Assembly (NCBI GenBank): GCA_946403625.1
Contig: CAMJAP010000006.1
Coordinates: forward strand, 1-60,687
Source: an uncultured Lachnospiraceae bacterium
Lineage (GTDB): Bacteria > Bacillota > Clostridia > Lachnospirales > Lachnospiraceae
DNA: 60,687 bases
Reading direction: 5' to 3'
Position numbers and translations under genes: made by a program. Below are positions 1-11,033 of the stretch, in pieces. Under the pieces are notes generated by a model. That model saw only the letters and a program-made list of their open reading frames with translations. It was not told where the DNA came from and did no database searches. Within the stretch, counting starts at the first letter, position 1; the number at the start of each line of letters is the position of its first letter.

Positions 1-35
1 AATACTTTTTAGGAATTAGCTATCTAAATGCCATT

Positions 36-1633
<1,598 letters not shown>

Positions 1634-1639
1634 ATGTTC

Positions 1640-1671
1640 AAAAGGCTCCGCCAAAAAGCGGAGCCTTTTCC
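1640..1671 (+). terminator. Intrinsic terminator of glpK
   Basis: AAAAGGCTCCGC and GCGGAGCCTTTT form a perfect 12-bp stem around a CAAAAA loop, six bases after the glpK stop codon. The T-run is part of the stem. Confidence 0.9.
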
Positions 1672-1698
1672 AATGGTCGTTCACCCCAAAGAAACTCC

Positions 1699-1727
1699 TT
1701 GTGGCAGGCCTGCATGCGTGATAAAAT
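1699..1727 (+). promoter_or_regulatory. Predicted promoter of the esterase/GH1 gene
   Basis: TTGTGG (-35) and TAAAAT (-10) are separated by 17 nt, about 40 nt upstream of the start codon at 1769. The -10 is followed by more AT-rich sequence (TATAATAATG). It lies right after the glpK terminator, so the gene needs its own promoter. Confidence 0.45.
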
Positions 1728-1768
1728 ATAATAATGTGGGGTATTTTCAGTGTATTGGAGGAAGTGAG

Positions 1769-4700
1769 ATGGATTATCATATAGATCCGGCAAAAGCGAT
1801 CGTAAATTACGGGGATCCCGGCCGCATCCGTGCAGTGATGCAACGGGCGCAGGAGGGAAAACCGGTGTGTCTGGCCTTTCTGGGCGGATCGATCACGCAG
1901 GGCTATCATTCCAGTGTGCATGACAAATGTTATGCAAAGCGTATTCACAGCTGGTGGCAGGAGCGGTTTCCGCAGTCACAGGCCACCTATGTCAATGCCG
2001 GGATCGGCGGTACCACATCACAGTATGGTGTGGCCAGAGTGGATGCGGATGTGATGGCATACCGTCCGGATGTGGTTTTTGTGGAGTTTTCCGTTAATGA
2101 TGAGGGAAACGAATTTTTCCGCGAGACCTATGAAAGTCTGATCCGGCATATCTTAAACTATGAATTATCGGATGAGGAACGCAGCTGGAAACCGGCGGTT
2201 CTGATCATCCATACGATCAAATATGACGATGGCATCTGTGCGGAAGACTGGCACCTGCCCGTCGGAAAGCATTACACCCTGCCCTGTGTGAGCATGCGCG
2301 CGAGCCTGTATGCGGCCATGAAGGAAGGGCATTTTAACAGCCGTGATATCACACAGGATGATCTGCATCCGAATGATGAAGGTCACGGATTAATGGCGGA
2401 TATGGTCACCCATTGTCTGGAAAAGATCGCGCAGGAGCCTTATAAGGCTTCTCCGGTGACAGACACGTTACCGGCGCCGCTGACGGCAGACCGGTATGAA
2501 CAGACCTGTCGGCTGCAGCATAAAAATTTCGCAGCGGTATTAAACGGATTTGAAAAAGACCTGAAGGAAAAACAGTACGATACCGACTGCTTCCGCGGCG
2601 GTTGGACCGGATACAAAGCCGGCGATGAGATGGCATTTACCTTTACCGGTACGGAGCTGGCGATCCAGTATCGCAGGACGGTACGACGCCCGGCGCTGAT
2701 CGCCGAAGTGATCGTGGATGACAACGAAGCACAGGCGGTTCTTTTGGACAGCAATTTTGATCAGGACTGGGGCGACTGCCTGGCAATCACCACGATCATG
2801 CGGCATGGCCGTATCGTGACCGGACAAAACGAAAAGGGTGAAAGCCCGGCAACCTATCAGGCATCCGGAGCCGCCCTTGCAAAGCTGCAGGACGAAGCGG
2901 CAGATGCAAAAGTGCATCAGGTACGAATCAGGATTTTGGGTACCCCGCAGGAGTTGGGGTGGAAGATCAACGAAACACAAAAAAATATCCCGGCGTGGAT
3001 GGTTACAGAAGAAAAGGGGGAATACAAAATGAGTTTTGATCTGGTATCGGTGATCACGGCAGGAGAGAACGAGAAGAAGACCGGTTTTCCGAAGGGCTTT
3101 GCCTGGGGCGCAGCTTCCAGTGCATATCAGGTGGAAGGTACGGATCCGGAGGACGGCCGCGGCAAATGTGTATGGGATACCTACACGGAAGAAAAGCGTA
3201 CCGCAGACGGCTGCGATGCGCAGAGATCCTGTGATCACATGCATCACTACAAAGAAGATTTCCGCCTGATGGCGCAGCTGGGCATCAAGCATTACCGCTT
3301 CTCCGTAAGCTGGTCGCGCATTATGCCGGAGGGCCGCGGACGCGTCAATCAGAAAGCGATCGATATGTATCGCGATATGATCAAGTGCATGAAGGAAAAC
3401 GGCATCACTCCGTATCTGACCATGTTTCATTGGGAAACCCCGCAGGAACTGGAGTATAAGGGCGGATGGCTCAATCCCGAGATCGTGGATGATTTTGCGG
3501 AATATGCCAAAGTGATCGCCGAAAACTTTACCGACATCTGCGATTACTTCATCACCTTAAACGAGCCGGAATGCTTTACCGGTCTGGGATACAGCAGCGG
3601 TGTGCATGCACCGGCCAAGAAACTGGCGCTCAAGGATACCTTCCGTATCGTGCATAATGCATTGAAAGCCCATGGCCGCGCCGTGATCACGTTGCGTAAA
3701 TTTGCAAAGAAAGAAATCAAGATCGGTTATGCACCGACCTGTACGGTAGCGATCCCGTATACCGAAAGTCCTGCGGATATTGAAGCGGCGCGCAAAGTGT
3801 ATTTCGGTCTGAACGATCCGAACCCGGGCTGGACCTGGAATGTGGCATGGTTTTCCGATCCCGTATTTTTGGGACACTATCCGGAAGAGGGCCTGAAAAA
3901 ATACAAAGACTATCTGCCGGAGATCACGGAAGAAGATATGCAGCTGATCCATCAGCCTCTGGATTATATGGGACACAATATCTACAACGGCTACTTCATC
4001 CGCGAAGGCAAGGACGGCAAGCCGGAGTATATGCCGACACAGGACGGTTTCCCGATCACGGCATCCAAATGGCCCATCTGTCCGGACTGCCTGTACTGGG
4101 GCGCAAGATTCCTTTGCGAGCGCTATCATCTGCCGCTGTACATCACCGAGAATGGTGCGTCCTGCGCGGACAATATGGCAAGGGACGGCGGCGTACACGA
4201 TACCGAGCGTATTGAATTTTTGGATGCATATCTGGGTGCGGTACAGCGTGCAGTACAGGAAGGCATCGATCTGCGGGGCTATTTCCTGTGGACCTTCCTG
4301 GATAATTTCGAGTGGGAAAAAGGCTATCAGGAGCGCTTCGGTATTGTATGGGTGGATTTCAAAACCCAGAAGCGTGTGGCGAAAGACAGTGCGCTGTGGT
4401 ATCGCGATGTGATCGAAAGCAACGGCGCGATCCTCTCCGCAAACAATCCGCCCAGAGGCATTCTGTTCTTAAACGGCGATACCGTGGACGGCGGTTATTT
4501 CGGCGGCAAGAGTGTGGAGACGCTGTGCAAAGAAGCGCCGCAGCTCTTCGGCAATCCGATGGCAGCAGATGCGGACAAGCTGTTACATGCCGTAAAGGCA
4601 TTCCCGGCGGAGGCTGCGGAGATAAAAGTAAGCGGCACCGCAAAACTTCCGAAAGTGACATCTTCGTATGTTCTGCTGGAAGTGGCGGAAGGGGACGGTA

Positions 4701-4807
4701 TGATCAACGGATATGCCGTAAAAACAGGTATGCGCATGCTGCTTCCCTGCGGTTTTGAAGAAAGCCGTGTGAGCGGTGAGATGAAGCTGAGAGTTGCAGA
4801 AATGTAA
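1769..4807 (+). CDS. SGNH esterase - GH1 beta-glucosidase fusion protein
   Basis: 1012 aa with two catalytic modules. Residues about 20-220 are an SGNH/GDSL-type hydrolase: GGSITQG with Ser41, GIGGT, a VNDE block, and D198-x-H200 in DDLHPNDEGH. After a beta-rich linker (220-410), residues about 440-880 form a complete GH1 glycosidase: FPKGFAWGAASSAYQVEG, TLNEPE with acid/base Glu599, YITENG with nucleophile Glu794, and EWEKGYQERFG. About 120 C-terminal residues are unassigned. No signal peptide is visible, so it should act in the cytoplasm. One polypeptide may deacylate and then hydrolyse acylated beta-glucosides. The start at 1769 follows TTGGAGGAAGTGAG. An in-frame ATG at 3029 has its own Shine-Dalgarno, so a GH1-only product is possible. 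The fusion itself is unusual. Confidence 0.88.
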   Translation: MDYHIDPAKAIVNYGDPGRIRAVMQRAQEGKPVCLAFLGGSITQGYHSSVHDKCYAKRIHSWWQERFPQSQATYVNAGIGGTTSQYGVARVDADVMAYRPDVVFVEFSVNDEGNEFFRETYESLIRHILNYELSDEERSWKPAVLIIHTIKYDDGICAEDWHLPVGKHYTLPCVSMRASLYAAMKEGHFNSRDITQDDLHPNDEGHGLMADMVTHCLEKIAQEPYKASPVTDTLPAPLTADRYEQTCRLQHKNFAAVLNGFEKDLKEKQYDTDCFRGGWTGYKAGDEMAFTFTGTELAIQYRRTVRRPALIAEVIVDDNEAQAVLLDSNFDQDWGDCLAITTIMRHGRIVTGQNEKGESPATYQASGAALAKLQDEAADAKVHQVRIRILGTPQELGWKINETQKNIPAWMVTEEKGEYKMSFDLVSVITAGENEKKTGFPKGFAWGAASSAYQVEGTDPEDGRGKCVWDTYTEEKRTADGCDAQRSCDHMHHYKEDFRLMAQLGIKHYRFSVSWSRIMPEGRGRVNQKAIDMYRDMIKCMKENGITPYLTMFHWETPQELEYKGGWLNPEIVDDFAEYAKVIAENFTDICDYFITLNEPECFTGLGYSSGVHAPAKKLALKDTFRIVHNALKAHGRAVITLRKFAKKEIKIGYAPTCTVAIPYTESPADIEAARKVYFGLNDPNPGWTWNVAWFSDPVFLGHYPEEGLKKYKDYLPEITEEDMQLIHQPLDYMGHNIYNGYFIREGKDGKPEYMPTQDGFPITASKWPICPDCLYWGARFLCERYHLPLYITENGASCADNMARDGGVHDTERIEFLDAYLGAVQRAVQEGIDLRGYFLWTFLDNFEWEKGYQERFGIVWVDFKTQKRVAKDSALWYRDVIESNGAILSANNPPRGILFLNGDTVDGGYFGGKSVETLCKEAPQLFGNPMAADADKLLHAVKAFPAEAAEIKVSGTAKLPKVTSSYVLLEVAEGDGMINGYAVKTGMRMLLPCGFEESRVSGEMKLRVAEM
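3012..3031 (+). promoter_or_regulatory. In-frame internal ribosome binding site inside the fusion
   Basis: GAAAAGGGGG ends 8 nt before an in-frame ATG at 3029 (Met421). That methionine lies just ahead of the GH1 module (KTGFPKGFAWG). Translation from it would give a stand-alone beta-glucosidase of 592 aa. It may be a relic of two formerly separate genes or may still work. Confidence 0.4.
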
Positions 4808-4838
4808 GGCTTTTATGTGAGGGAGAGTGGCAGGTCGT

Positions 4839-5276
4839 ATGAAAAATAATAATGTAATCATCTTTCTTTTGGCCGTAGCAATCATCGCAGCTGTGGTATT
4901 TGCGATGAAAGGGAAGGGCGGATCGGAAGCCGGCGGACAGGCAGCAAGCGGTGCGTCAGACTATGAAAAGATTGAAACGGTGCGTCAGGCGGTAGAGCAG
5001 GTGGCAGGAACCGCAGCGGTAAAAACGGTCGGTACGGACCAGGGACAGTGGTATGTTTACGATCTGCGCCTGATTTATCAAAAAGACGGGGAGTTTTTCT
5101 CGAAACTGAAAGATAAATTAGGGGAGGGATTTGATACGCAACTCTCTAACGGAGACTACCTTTTTATAGGAGTCCTTCCGATGAACAACAGTTACAGGAT
5201 TTATGCAGGGGATCCGGCAAATGAAAACAATATGCTTTATCCGGAGTGGAAATATACCCGACTGGAAAAGAAATAA
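4839..5276 (+). CDS. Small membrane-anchored protein of unknown function
   Basis: 145 aa. One N-terminal membrane segment (VIIFLLAVAIIAAVVFAM, about residues 5-22) is followed by a low-complexity Gly/Ala/Ser linker (about 23-40) and an extracytoplasmic domain of about 100 residues with no signature I recognise. ATG 4839 is preferred over a GTG at 4827, because the GGGAGAG ribosome site overlaps that GTG. The gene is bracketed by two copies of a 39-bp sequence: the 3' end of the preceding fusion gene and a scrap at 5302-5340. This suggests it arrived, or was trapped, during a local duplication. It may share the transcript of the fusion gene, since no terminator separates them. Confidence 0.7.
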   Translation: MKNNNVIIFLLAVAIIAAVVFAMKGKGGSEAGGQAASGASDYEKIETVRQAVEQVAGTAAVKTVGTDQGQWYVYDLRLIYQKDGEFFSKLKDKLGEGFDTQLSNGDYLFIGVLPMNNSYRIYAGDPANENNMLYPEWKYTRLEKK

Positions 5277-5301
5277 AATAGCCGGATACCGTATTCTGTC
5301 T

Positions 5302-5343
5302 TGCGGTTTTGAAGGAAGCCGTGTGAACGGTGAAATGAAGTGA
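5302..5343 (+). pseudogene. Remnant of a second copy of the fusion gene's 3' end
   Basis: Bases 5302-5340 match 4748-4786 at 36 of 39 positions. The upstream copy encodes CGFEESRVSGEMK inside the fusion protein; the downstream copy encodes CGFEGSRVNGEMK and then a stop. Two of the three differences change an amino acid and one is silent. No start or upstream coding part remains. Confidence 0.65.
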
Positions 5344-5363
5344 AAAGTATTTGAGGGATAATT

Positions 5364-8300
5364 ATGGATATCGCAAAAGCGTGGTACACATTACAGATGG
5401 AGGCAACAACGGACGAGGCTGCCGTAAAAGCGCAGTATCGTAAGCAGTTGCCGTTGCACAATCCGGAAGACGATCCGGAAGGATTTCGCGCGCTCCGCGA
5501 AGCGTATGAAACTGCGCTTGCCTATATCAAAAACGGCGGTAAGAATGCAGAGGAAGCCGGCAAGGAAGAAAAGCCCAAAGACGAGATTGACCTGTGGGTG
5601 GATCAGTTCCGTGAGATTTACAAGTACATGGATCTGCGTATCGATCCAAACGCCTGGAAAGAAAAACTGGACGATCCCATCTGTGTCGGACTGGATACCG
5701 CATACGATGCCAGAGAGCGTCTGCTGGTCTTTTTGATGGATCATCATTATCTGCCGATGCAGGTGTGGCAGACCCTGGATCAGGCATTGCATATCGCATC
5801 GGAACGGGAAGACCTGGTGGAAAAGTTTGCAGCAAACTTCATCGATTATGTGATCTACCAGACCAAGAACGATACCTTCGGCAGCTATCCGTGGTTCACC
5901 TATCAGGGAGCGGACGAGTCGGAGGCAGAGTATGACCGTTATATTGACGAATATTACGGTTTGAACAGCGGTGTCCGCGAGTTGGACGATCTGGTGGAAA
6001 ACGAGATCTTGAAAGAAGCGGACGGCGAAGACAAAGAGGGCGATACGGTTTTTCAAACCACAAGTGAGATCCTTGCGAAAGACGAAGAACTGGCGAAACG
6101 GGCAGAGGAACTGCAGAAAGGCCTGGATGCCCTGACGGCATACGAGGTATATCATCCCTACGAAGATTTGGAACGCATTCATCTGGCACTCATCCGGGAA
6201 GAGGATCATATCACCAAAAACGGTAAGGAAGAAGGCCTGGAAGATGCAGCGAGACGGCTGTTAAAGAAATATTCCGATCCGTATATCCTGCGGGTGTGCG
6301 GTGAGGCGCTGGCAGCAGTCGGACTGTGGGATGAGGCGCTGACGCTTTGGGAAAAAGCATTGGAAACCATACCGGATCATTCGACCACCTTATACGATAA
6401 AGCGCGTTATTATCGGCAGAAGGGTGATTTTGAAAAAGCGGAAAAAGTCATTCGCGAGAACATCTCCAGTCTGAACGGCAGTGCAAAGATCAAAAATCTG
6501 TTCCTGCAGGTGCAGCAGGATATGCACGATCATTACAAAAAAATGATCGCCGACAATCCGGACGATATGGAATCCTACATGGAATACTGCTGGGCATTGT
6601 TCCACAGTGATCGTACCGTCGAAACCCTGGAGGCGCTGGATAAGCATACCTATACCGAAGGCACTTCGGAATACTACGACTATGTGGATATGAAGGGCCG
6701 CTGCTTCCTGGATATGAAGCAGTACGAAGAGGCGTATACCTACTTAAAGGCCTGGGAAAAAGCATTGAAGGAACTGCCGGATGACGGTTCTGAAAAAAAT
6801 GAAAAGCGCAGAAAAACACTGGGCTATCAGTATTTTACGATCGCGGACTGCCTGTTCCATCTGGCATTGCTGCGTAAGGACGATTCGCTCTATAAAGAAG
6901 CGGAAGACTATGTAAAACGCGGCATCGAGGTGGAAGAAGACAAATCCATGATGTATCCGTACGAGGATCTTCTTGCCCGCATTTATCTGCATTCCGATCA
7001 GGACAAGGCATGTGTGGACCTGGCGGATAAACAGCTGGAAAAGGATGCGCACTTTTTGCCGGCATATCTGCGCAGGCAGGAAGCGTATTATCATCTGCGT
7101 AACGGACAGGGTGTGATCGACGATTATTATCATATCCTGGATCTGTATCGCGATTATTATCGGCCGTATGTCCTGGCGATCCGTGTGTTTTTGATCTATA
7201 ACCAGTTGGAAGATGCCAAGAAAGTTTTCCAGGAGGCCGAGAATAACAAAGTCGATCATCCGGCACTCTGTGTGGAAAAACTGCGTTACCTGCGCAGACT
7301 GCCGCACAGCGATATCAACCTGCAACAGATCGACAAGGAAGTCAAAGAACTTCTGGAAAAGATCAAGGATCAAAAGATCGAGATCGAAACGCCGCCGGAC
7401 GATGTGGTGACGGAAGACCATGTATGGTTTGAGAAGGCGGCAGCGTATACCGAGTACGAAAAGGACGAAGAAGCGCTGCGACTGGTGAACGAACGGATCC
7501 AAAAGGGCGCAACCTTAAGAGGCTTGTTTATGCTGCAGGCCAATTTGCATCGTATGCTCAAGCATTATGATGAAGCGCTGCAATGCTATGACAAACTGGC
7601 AGAGAATGATCCGAAGAATCCGAATATCGCGTATTACCGGGCGTTGTGCCATCACTATAAGGAAAACCAGGAACTCGCGATCAAGTACTATAAAGAGGCG
7701 GTGGAATTGGATCCGGAAGAGGACCGCGCCGTTTATGAGCTGGCGCGCATCTACCGCAAACGGTATAAGGATTACCAGGGCGTAGCGGATTATGAGAAGT
7801 CGCTGAAATACTTTAACCGCCTGCTGGAACTCAATCCGTCTCCGTTTGTATATTCCGAGCGCGCGCTGCTGTTGCATTTGCGCGGTGATCTGAAAGCAAC
7901 GATCGCGGATTTGGAAACCGCATTGGAAAAGGATCCTACCGGAGAAAAGTCGAACGAGTATCTGCGCTATCGTCTGGGCGATATGTATTTTTTGGATCGA
8001 CAGCCGGAAAAAGCGGAGGAGCAGTTTAAAAAAGCCATCGAGCAGTTTGGCGACAAACAGAGTGCACCGATCTTTCAGATTGCGGATCTGTACGGAACCA
8101 GAGGCGATTGGGAAGGCGGAGCAAGATTCCTGCAAAAGTATTCGGAAAAATACGCAAAGAACAGGGATATGCAGACCAAACTTGCAGAGTTCCTGATCGC
8201 GTCCGGACATACGGATGAAGCGGAAAAGATCTATACCTTCCTGCGGGATGAAAAGATCATTAACGAAAAAGAGTTTTATTTCAAATTGCTGAAGATGCAT

Positions 8301-9119
8301 GCATTGGCGCATCCGGCGGATCTTCCGAAACATGTGAAGGCGTTTGAAGAGCCGCTGCGAAAGGTGATGAATCTCGGAAACCGGACAACGATGTGGCTGA
8401 CGACTCACGAAGCATCTGTCTACAAGACCGGTACAAAAGAAGGAAGGGAAATGCTCGAATCCTATGCGGAGTATTTTGCATTCCTGGGTGAACTGCTGCT
8501 TTATGCAAGGCAGTTAAAACAGGCCAGAAAGTATCTGGAAAATGCAAGGAGATTTTATTCCAGGCTGGGACGGAAGAATATGATCAATTATCGCCTGCTG
8601 GCATTGTGCTACAAACTGCTGGGCAAAGGAAAAGTATCCGTTATGGAACTGCCGCTTGGTTCGGAGGCAGATTCACCGCTGCGGGCAAGGGATTATGATA
8701 AAGTGGCGGCGGAATATGCGCGTACACGGATCCGATTGTTGCTTACGCAGATCAAACGCCCGGTTGATGTGATCGAAGAAAACGGCGGCAATCTGGAAAC
8801 GGAAGAGTATTATCTGCACTCCTATGAATGCGACAATCCGCTGCGGTACAAATGGCTGGCGGAGATGCGTTTTTGTATGGGAGATACCGAGGCCGGAAAT
8901 AAACTGCTGGATGAGATCAACCATTGCACGCTTTGTCTTTCCTGTCGTTATCAGGAATGCTACGATATGCTTTTAACAAAGGGATATGCGGCAGAATTTG
9001 AAGGCAATCTGCAGCTGGCAAAAGAGTATTTTGAAAAAGCATTAAAAATCTGTCCGACGGATACGGAATGTACATTGTGTGCGTATTATACGGCGCATCC
9101 GGAAGCGCAGGAGAAATAA
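5364..9119 (+). CDS. J-domain-like TPR protein, probable partner of HscC
   Basis: 1251 aa, cytoplasmic. Residues about 3-55 look like a J domain (AWYTLQMEATTDEAAVKAQYRK, then LHNPEDDPEGFRALREAYETAL if read in two pieces), but the HPD tripeptide that activates Hsp70 is replaced by NPED. The rest is alpha-helical with many degenerate TPR units (for example EALQCYDKLAENDPKNPNIA and ELAIKYYKEAVELDPEED), ending in a Cys-rich stretch (CTLCLSCRYQEC, CPTDTECTLC). It converges on an HscC-type Hsp70 on the other strand across a shared terminator. E. coli hscC likewise has J-domain genes (djlB, djlC) as neighbours, so a co-chaperone or substrate-scaffold role is likely. The start follows GAGGGATAATT. 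Confidence 0.85.
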   Translation: MDIAKAWYTLQMEATTDEAAVKAQYRKQLPLHNPEDDPEGFRALREAYETALAYIKNGGKNAEEAGKEEKPKDEIDLWVDQFREIYKYMDLRIDPNAWKEKLDDPICVGLDTAYDARERLLVFLMDHHYLPMQVWQTLDQALHIASEREDLVEKFAANFIDYVIYQTKNDTFGSYPWFTYQGADESEAEYDRYIDEYYGLNSGVRELDDLVENEILKEADGEDKEGDTVFQTTSEILAKDEELAKRAEELQKGLDALTAYEVYHPYEDLERIHLALIREEDHITKNGKEEGLEDAARRLLKKYSDPYILRVCGEALAAVGLWDEALTLWEKALETIPDHSTTLYDKARYYRQKGDFEKAEKVIRENISSLNGSAKIKNLFLQVQQDMHDHYKKMIADNPDDMESYMEYCWALFHSDRTVETLEALDKHTYTEGTSEYYDYVDMKGRCFLDMKQYEEAYTYLKAWEKALKELPDDGSEKNEKRRKTLGYQYFTIADCLFHLALLRKDDSLYKEAEDYVKRGIEVEEDKSMMYPYEDLLARIYLHSDQDKACVDLADKQLEKDAHFLPAYLRRQEAYYHLRNGQGVIDDYYHILDLYRDYYRPYVLAIRVFLIYNQLEDAKKVFQEAENNKVDHPALCVEKLRYLRRLPHSDINLQQIDKEVKELLEKIKDQKIEIETPPDDVVTEDHVWFEKAAAYTEYEKDEEALRLVNERIQKGATLRGLFMLQANLHRMLKHYDEALQCYDKLAENDPKNPNIAYYRALCHHYKENQELAIKYYKEAVELDPEEDRAVYELARIYRKRYKDYQGVADYEKSLKYFNRLLELNPSPFVYSERALLLHLRGDLKATIADLETALEKDPTGEKSNEYLRYRLGDMYFLDRQPEKAEEQFKKAIEQFGDKQSAPIFQIADLYGTRGDWEGGARFLQKYSEKYAKNRDMQTKLAEFLIASGHTDEAEKIYTFLRDEKIINEKEFYFKLLKMHALAHPADLPKHVKAFEEPLRKVMNLGNRTTMWLTTHEASVYKTGTKEGREMLESYAEYFAFLGELLLYARQLKQARKYLENARRFYSRLGRKNMINYRLLALCYKLLGKGKVSVMELPLGSEADSPLRARDYDKVAAEYARTRIRLLLTQIKRPVDVIEENGGNLETEEYYLHSYECDNPLRYKWLAEMRFCMGDTEAGNKLLDEINHCTLCLSCRYQECYDMLLTKGYAAEFEGNLQLAKEYFEKALKICPTDTECTLCAYYTAHPEAQEK

Positions 9120-9125
9120 AATAAG

Positions 9126-9155
9126 ACAGCCGGCAGGAATTTGCCGGCTGTTTTT
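9126..9155. terminator. Bidirectional terminator between convergent J/TPR and hscC genes
   Basis: ACAGCCGGCA / TGCCGGCTGT is a perfect 10-bp stem with a 6-nt loop, followed by TTTT on the plus strand. It lies in the 38-nt gap between the two stop codons. Confidence 0.85.
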
Positions 9156-9157
9156 GT

Positions 9158-10858
9158 TTATCGTTTGTTTTCCCATTCGTCCAGGAATTCTTTAAAGTCA
9201 CCTCTGGCGGCATCGATCCGGGCAGGATCCTGCGTGTTTAATGCCTGCTCAAACTTGCGGATGTGCTGCTCGATCACCATACGGTCATCGCCGAAGTTTT
9301 CCTCATAGAGGCGTTCGCTGCGCACCAGCAGCAGTTTGTTCTTTTCCTGCTCTCTGGGCGGGATCTTCAAGTAGGCCAGTTCCTCCATACGGGCAGCGAT
9401 CTCTTCGTCGGTCATATCCACATCCTGACCTTTCAGGATCTGTTTGACGATTTCGCCGGTGGAATTGACTTTAACCTGTACCTCCAAAATGGAGTTGATA
9501 TCATAGGTGTAGGTCACATTTACGCTGTTGTCATCTTTTTTGCCTTCCGGCAGCTTGATCTCCATCGTACCCAGCTGCAGATTGTTTTCCGCAAAACGGC
9601 TTTCACCCTGCAGGACATTGACACGGATGGTCTTCTGGTTGTCTCGTAACGGATACAAGGTTTCCGTACGGCTGGCCGGGATCACGGTATTGCGCTCGAT
9701 GATCGGGCATACATGGCCGTTTTCGAAGGTGCCGTTGTCCCGCTCAATGCTCACTTCGGTGCTCAGCGTGAACGGACACACATCGGTCAGGATCACTTCC
9801 CGGATGGTATCCACGCGCTCTTTCATCGCGGCCTGAATGGCTGCACCGCAGGCGATGGCTTCGTCCGGATTCACAGAAGTATCCGGCATGGAACGGAAGA
9901 GCTTTGCAACCAGATGACGCACGATGGGCAGTCTGGTTGCACCGCCGACCAAAACGACTTTATCGATTTCGCTCAGTCGCAGTTTCGCATCCGATAAGCT
10001 CTTGCGCACCGGGATACGAATCCGCTCCAGCAGTTCTTCACATTTATTCTCGTAGGTGCTCAGAGAAAAGCTGCTGGTGATCTCTTCGTCGCCAACCACG
10101 CAGCGCATCTCGGAGGTGTTGCCTTCGCAAAAGCCCAGCTTGCACAGTTCCGCCTGCCTGTGGATGTGCCGCAGGGTCTTTTCGTCCATATTGTCACGGT
10201 CCAGATTGTGCTCTTTGCTATGTTCTGCAAACCACATATCCACCAAAATGTCGGTAAAATCTTCGCCGCCCAGATAGTTGTCGCCGGCTACTGCACGCAC
10301 TTCCAAAATGGTGCCGGACAGCTCCAGGATCGATACATCAAAGGTGCCGCCGCCCAGGTCAAACACCAGGATCTTGGCATCGTCGTGCATTTCATACAGG
10401 CCATAGGCGATCGCTGCCGCCGTCGGCTCGCTGATGATACGCTCCACTTTCAGGCCGGCCAGTTCACCGGCGCGCTTGGTCGCCTTTCTTCTGGCATCGT
10501 TAAAATATGCAGGTACGCTGATCACGGCTTCTGTTACTTCTTCGCCGAGATAGGCTTCTGCATCTTCCTTTAAGGAACGCAGCACAAAGGAAGAGAGTTC
10601 TTCCGAGCGGAAAAACTTGCTTCCCAGACGATACTTTTTATCCGTACCCATCGTACGCTTAAATACCGCAGCACTGTCCTGCGGATAGATCTGCATACGC
10701 TCTTTTGCTACATCTCCCACATAGATCTGATCCCCGTCCACGCTTACTACACTGGGGGTTAAGTGTCCGCCCAGGCGGTTGGGGATGATCTCCGGTTTGC
10801 CGTCTTTATAGCAGGCCACCAGACTGTTGGTGGTCCCCAGATCAATTCCGATGATCAT
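9158..10858 (-). CDS. hscC: HscC-type Hsp70 chaperone
   Basis: 566 aa ATP-driven chaperone. It has the nucleotide-binding motifs GIDLGTTNS (residues 4-12), VISVPAYFND, EPTAAAIAYG and DLGGGTFDV (167-175), then a short substrate-binding domain. Length and specific blocks (ELSSFVLRSLKEDAEAYL; ILTDVCPFTLSTEV; PIIERNTVIPASR) match E. coli HscC (about 556 aa), not DnaK (about 610-640 aa). The usual C-terminal acidic EEVD-like tail is absent. The ATG at 10858 gives MIIGIDLG and follows GGAAAGGACAAG on the minus strand; an upstream in-frame ATG would add 35 residues not seen in the family. No grpE or dnaJ is adjacent and no CIRCE operator is visible, so heat-shock control by HrcA is not indicated. 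The convergent J/TPR gene is the likely partner. Confidence 0.93.
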   Translation of the reverse strand: MIIGIDLGTTNSLVACYKDGKPEIIPNRLGGHLTPSVVSVDGDQIYVGDVAKERMQIYPQDSAAVFKRTMGTDKKYRLGSKFFRSEELSSFVLRSLKEDAEAYLGEEVTEAVISVPAYFNDARRKATKRAGELAGLKVERIISEPTAAAIAYGLYEMHDDAKILVFDLGGGTFDVSILELSGTILEVRAVAGDNYLGGEDFTDILVDMWFAEHSKEHNLDRDNMDEKTLRHIHRQAELCKLGFCEGNTSEMRCVVGDEEITSSFSLSTYENKCEELLERIRIPVRKSLSDAKLRLSEIDKVVLVGGATRLPIVRHLVAKLFRSMPDTSVNPDEAIACGAAIQAAMKERVDTIREVILTDVCPFTLSTEVSIERDNGTFENGHVCPIIERNTVIPASRTETLYPLRDNQKTIRVNVLQGESRFAENNLQLGTMEIKLPEGKKDDNSVNVTYTYDINSILEVQVKVNSTGEIVKQILKGQDVDMTDEEIAARMEELAYLKIPPREQEKNKLLLVRSERLYEENFGDDRMVIEQHIRKFEQALNTQDPARIDAARGDFKEFLDEWENKR

Positions 10859-10970
10859 AATAAATCTTGTCCTTTCCGTATTTCCGCAGACAGTTGTATC
10901 AGCCGACTGCAACTGTATTATTTTATCAGAAATCGGGGCATTTGTAAAATCCCGGAGCATCACGGAATCA

Positions 10971-10999
10971 TTGCCCGCAATCGCAAATCATGGTATGAT
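10971..10999 (+). promoter_or_regulatory. Predicted trmO-psd promoter
   Basis: TTGCCC and TATGAT are separated by 17 nt, about 35 nt upstream of trmO. On the other side of this divergent region, CAGTTG and CAACTG form a 6-bp dyad near 10890-10915, a possible operator for hscC that I could not assign. Confidence 0.5.
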
Positions 11000-11033
11000 A
11001 TAAGGCAATGATCATAGCTTATGGGGGAGCAGG

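Noticed and set aside
10859-11033. CIRCE/HrcA operator before hscC
   Set aside because: No TTAGCACTC-N9-GAGTGCTAA-like repeat is present; only a short CAGTTG/CAACTG dyad.
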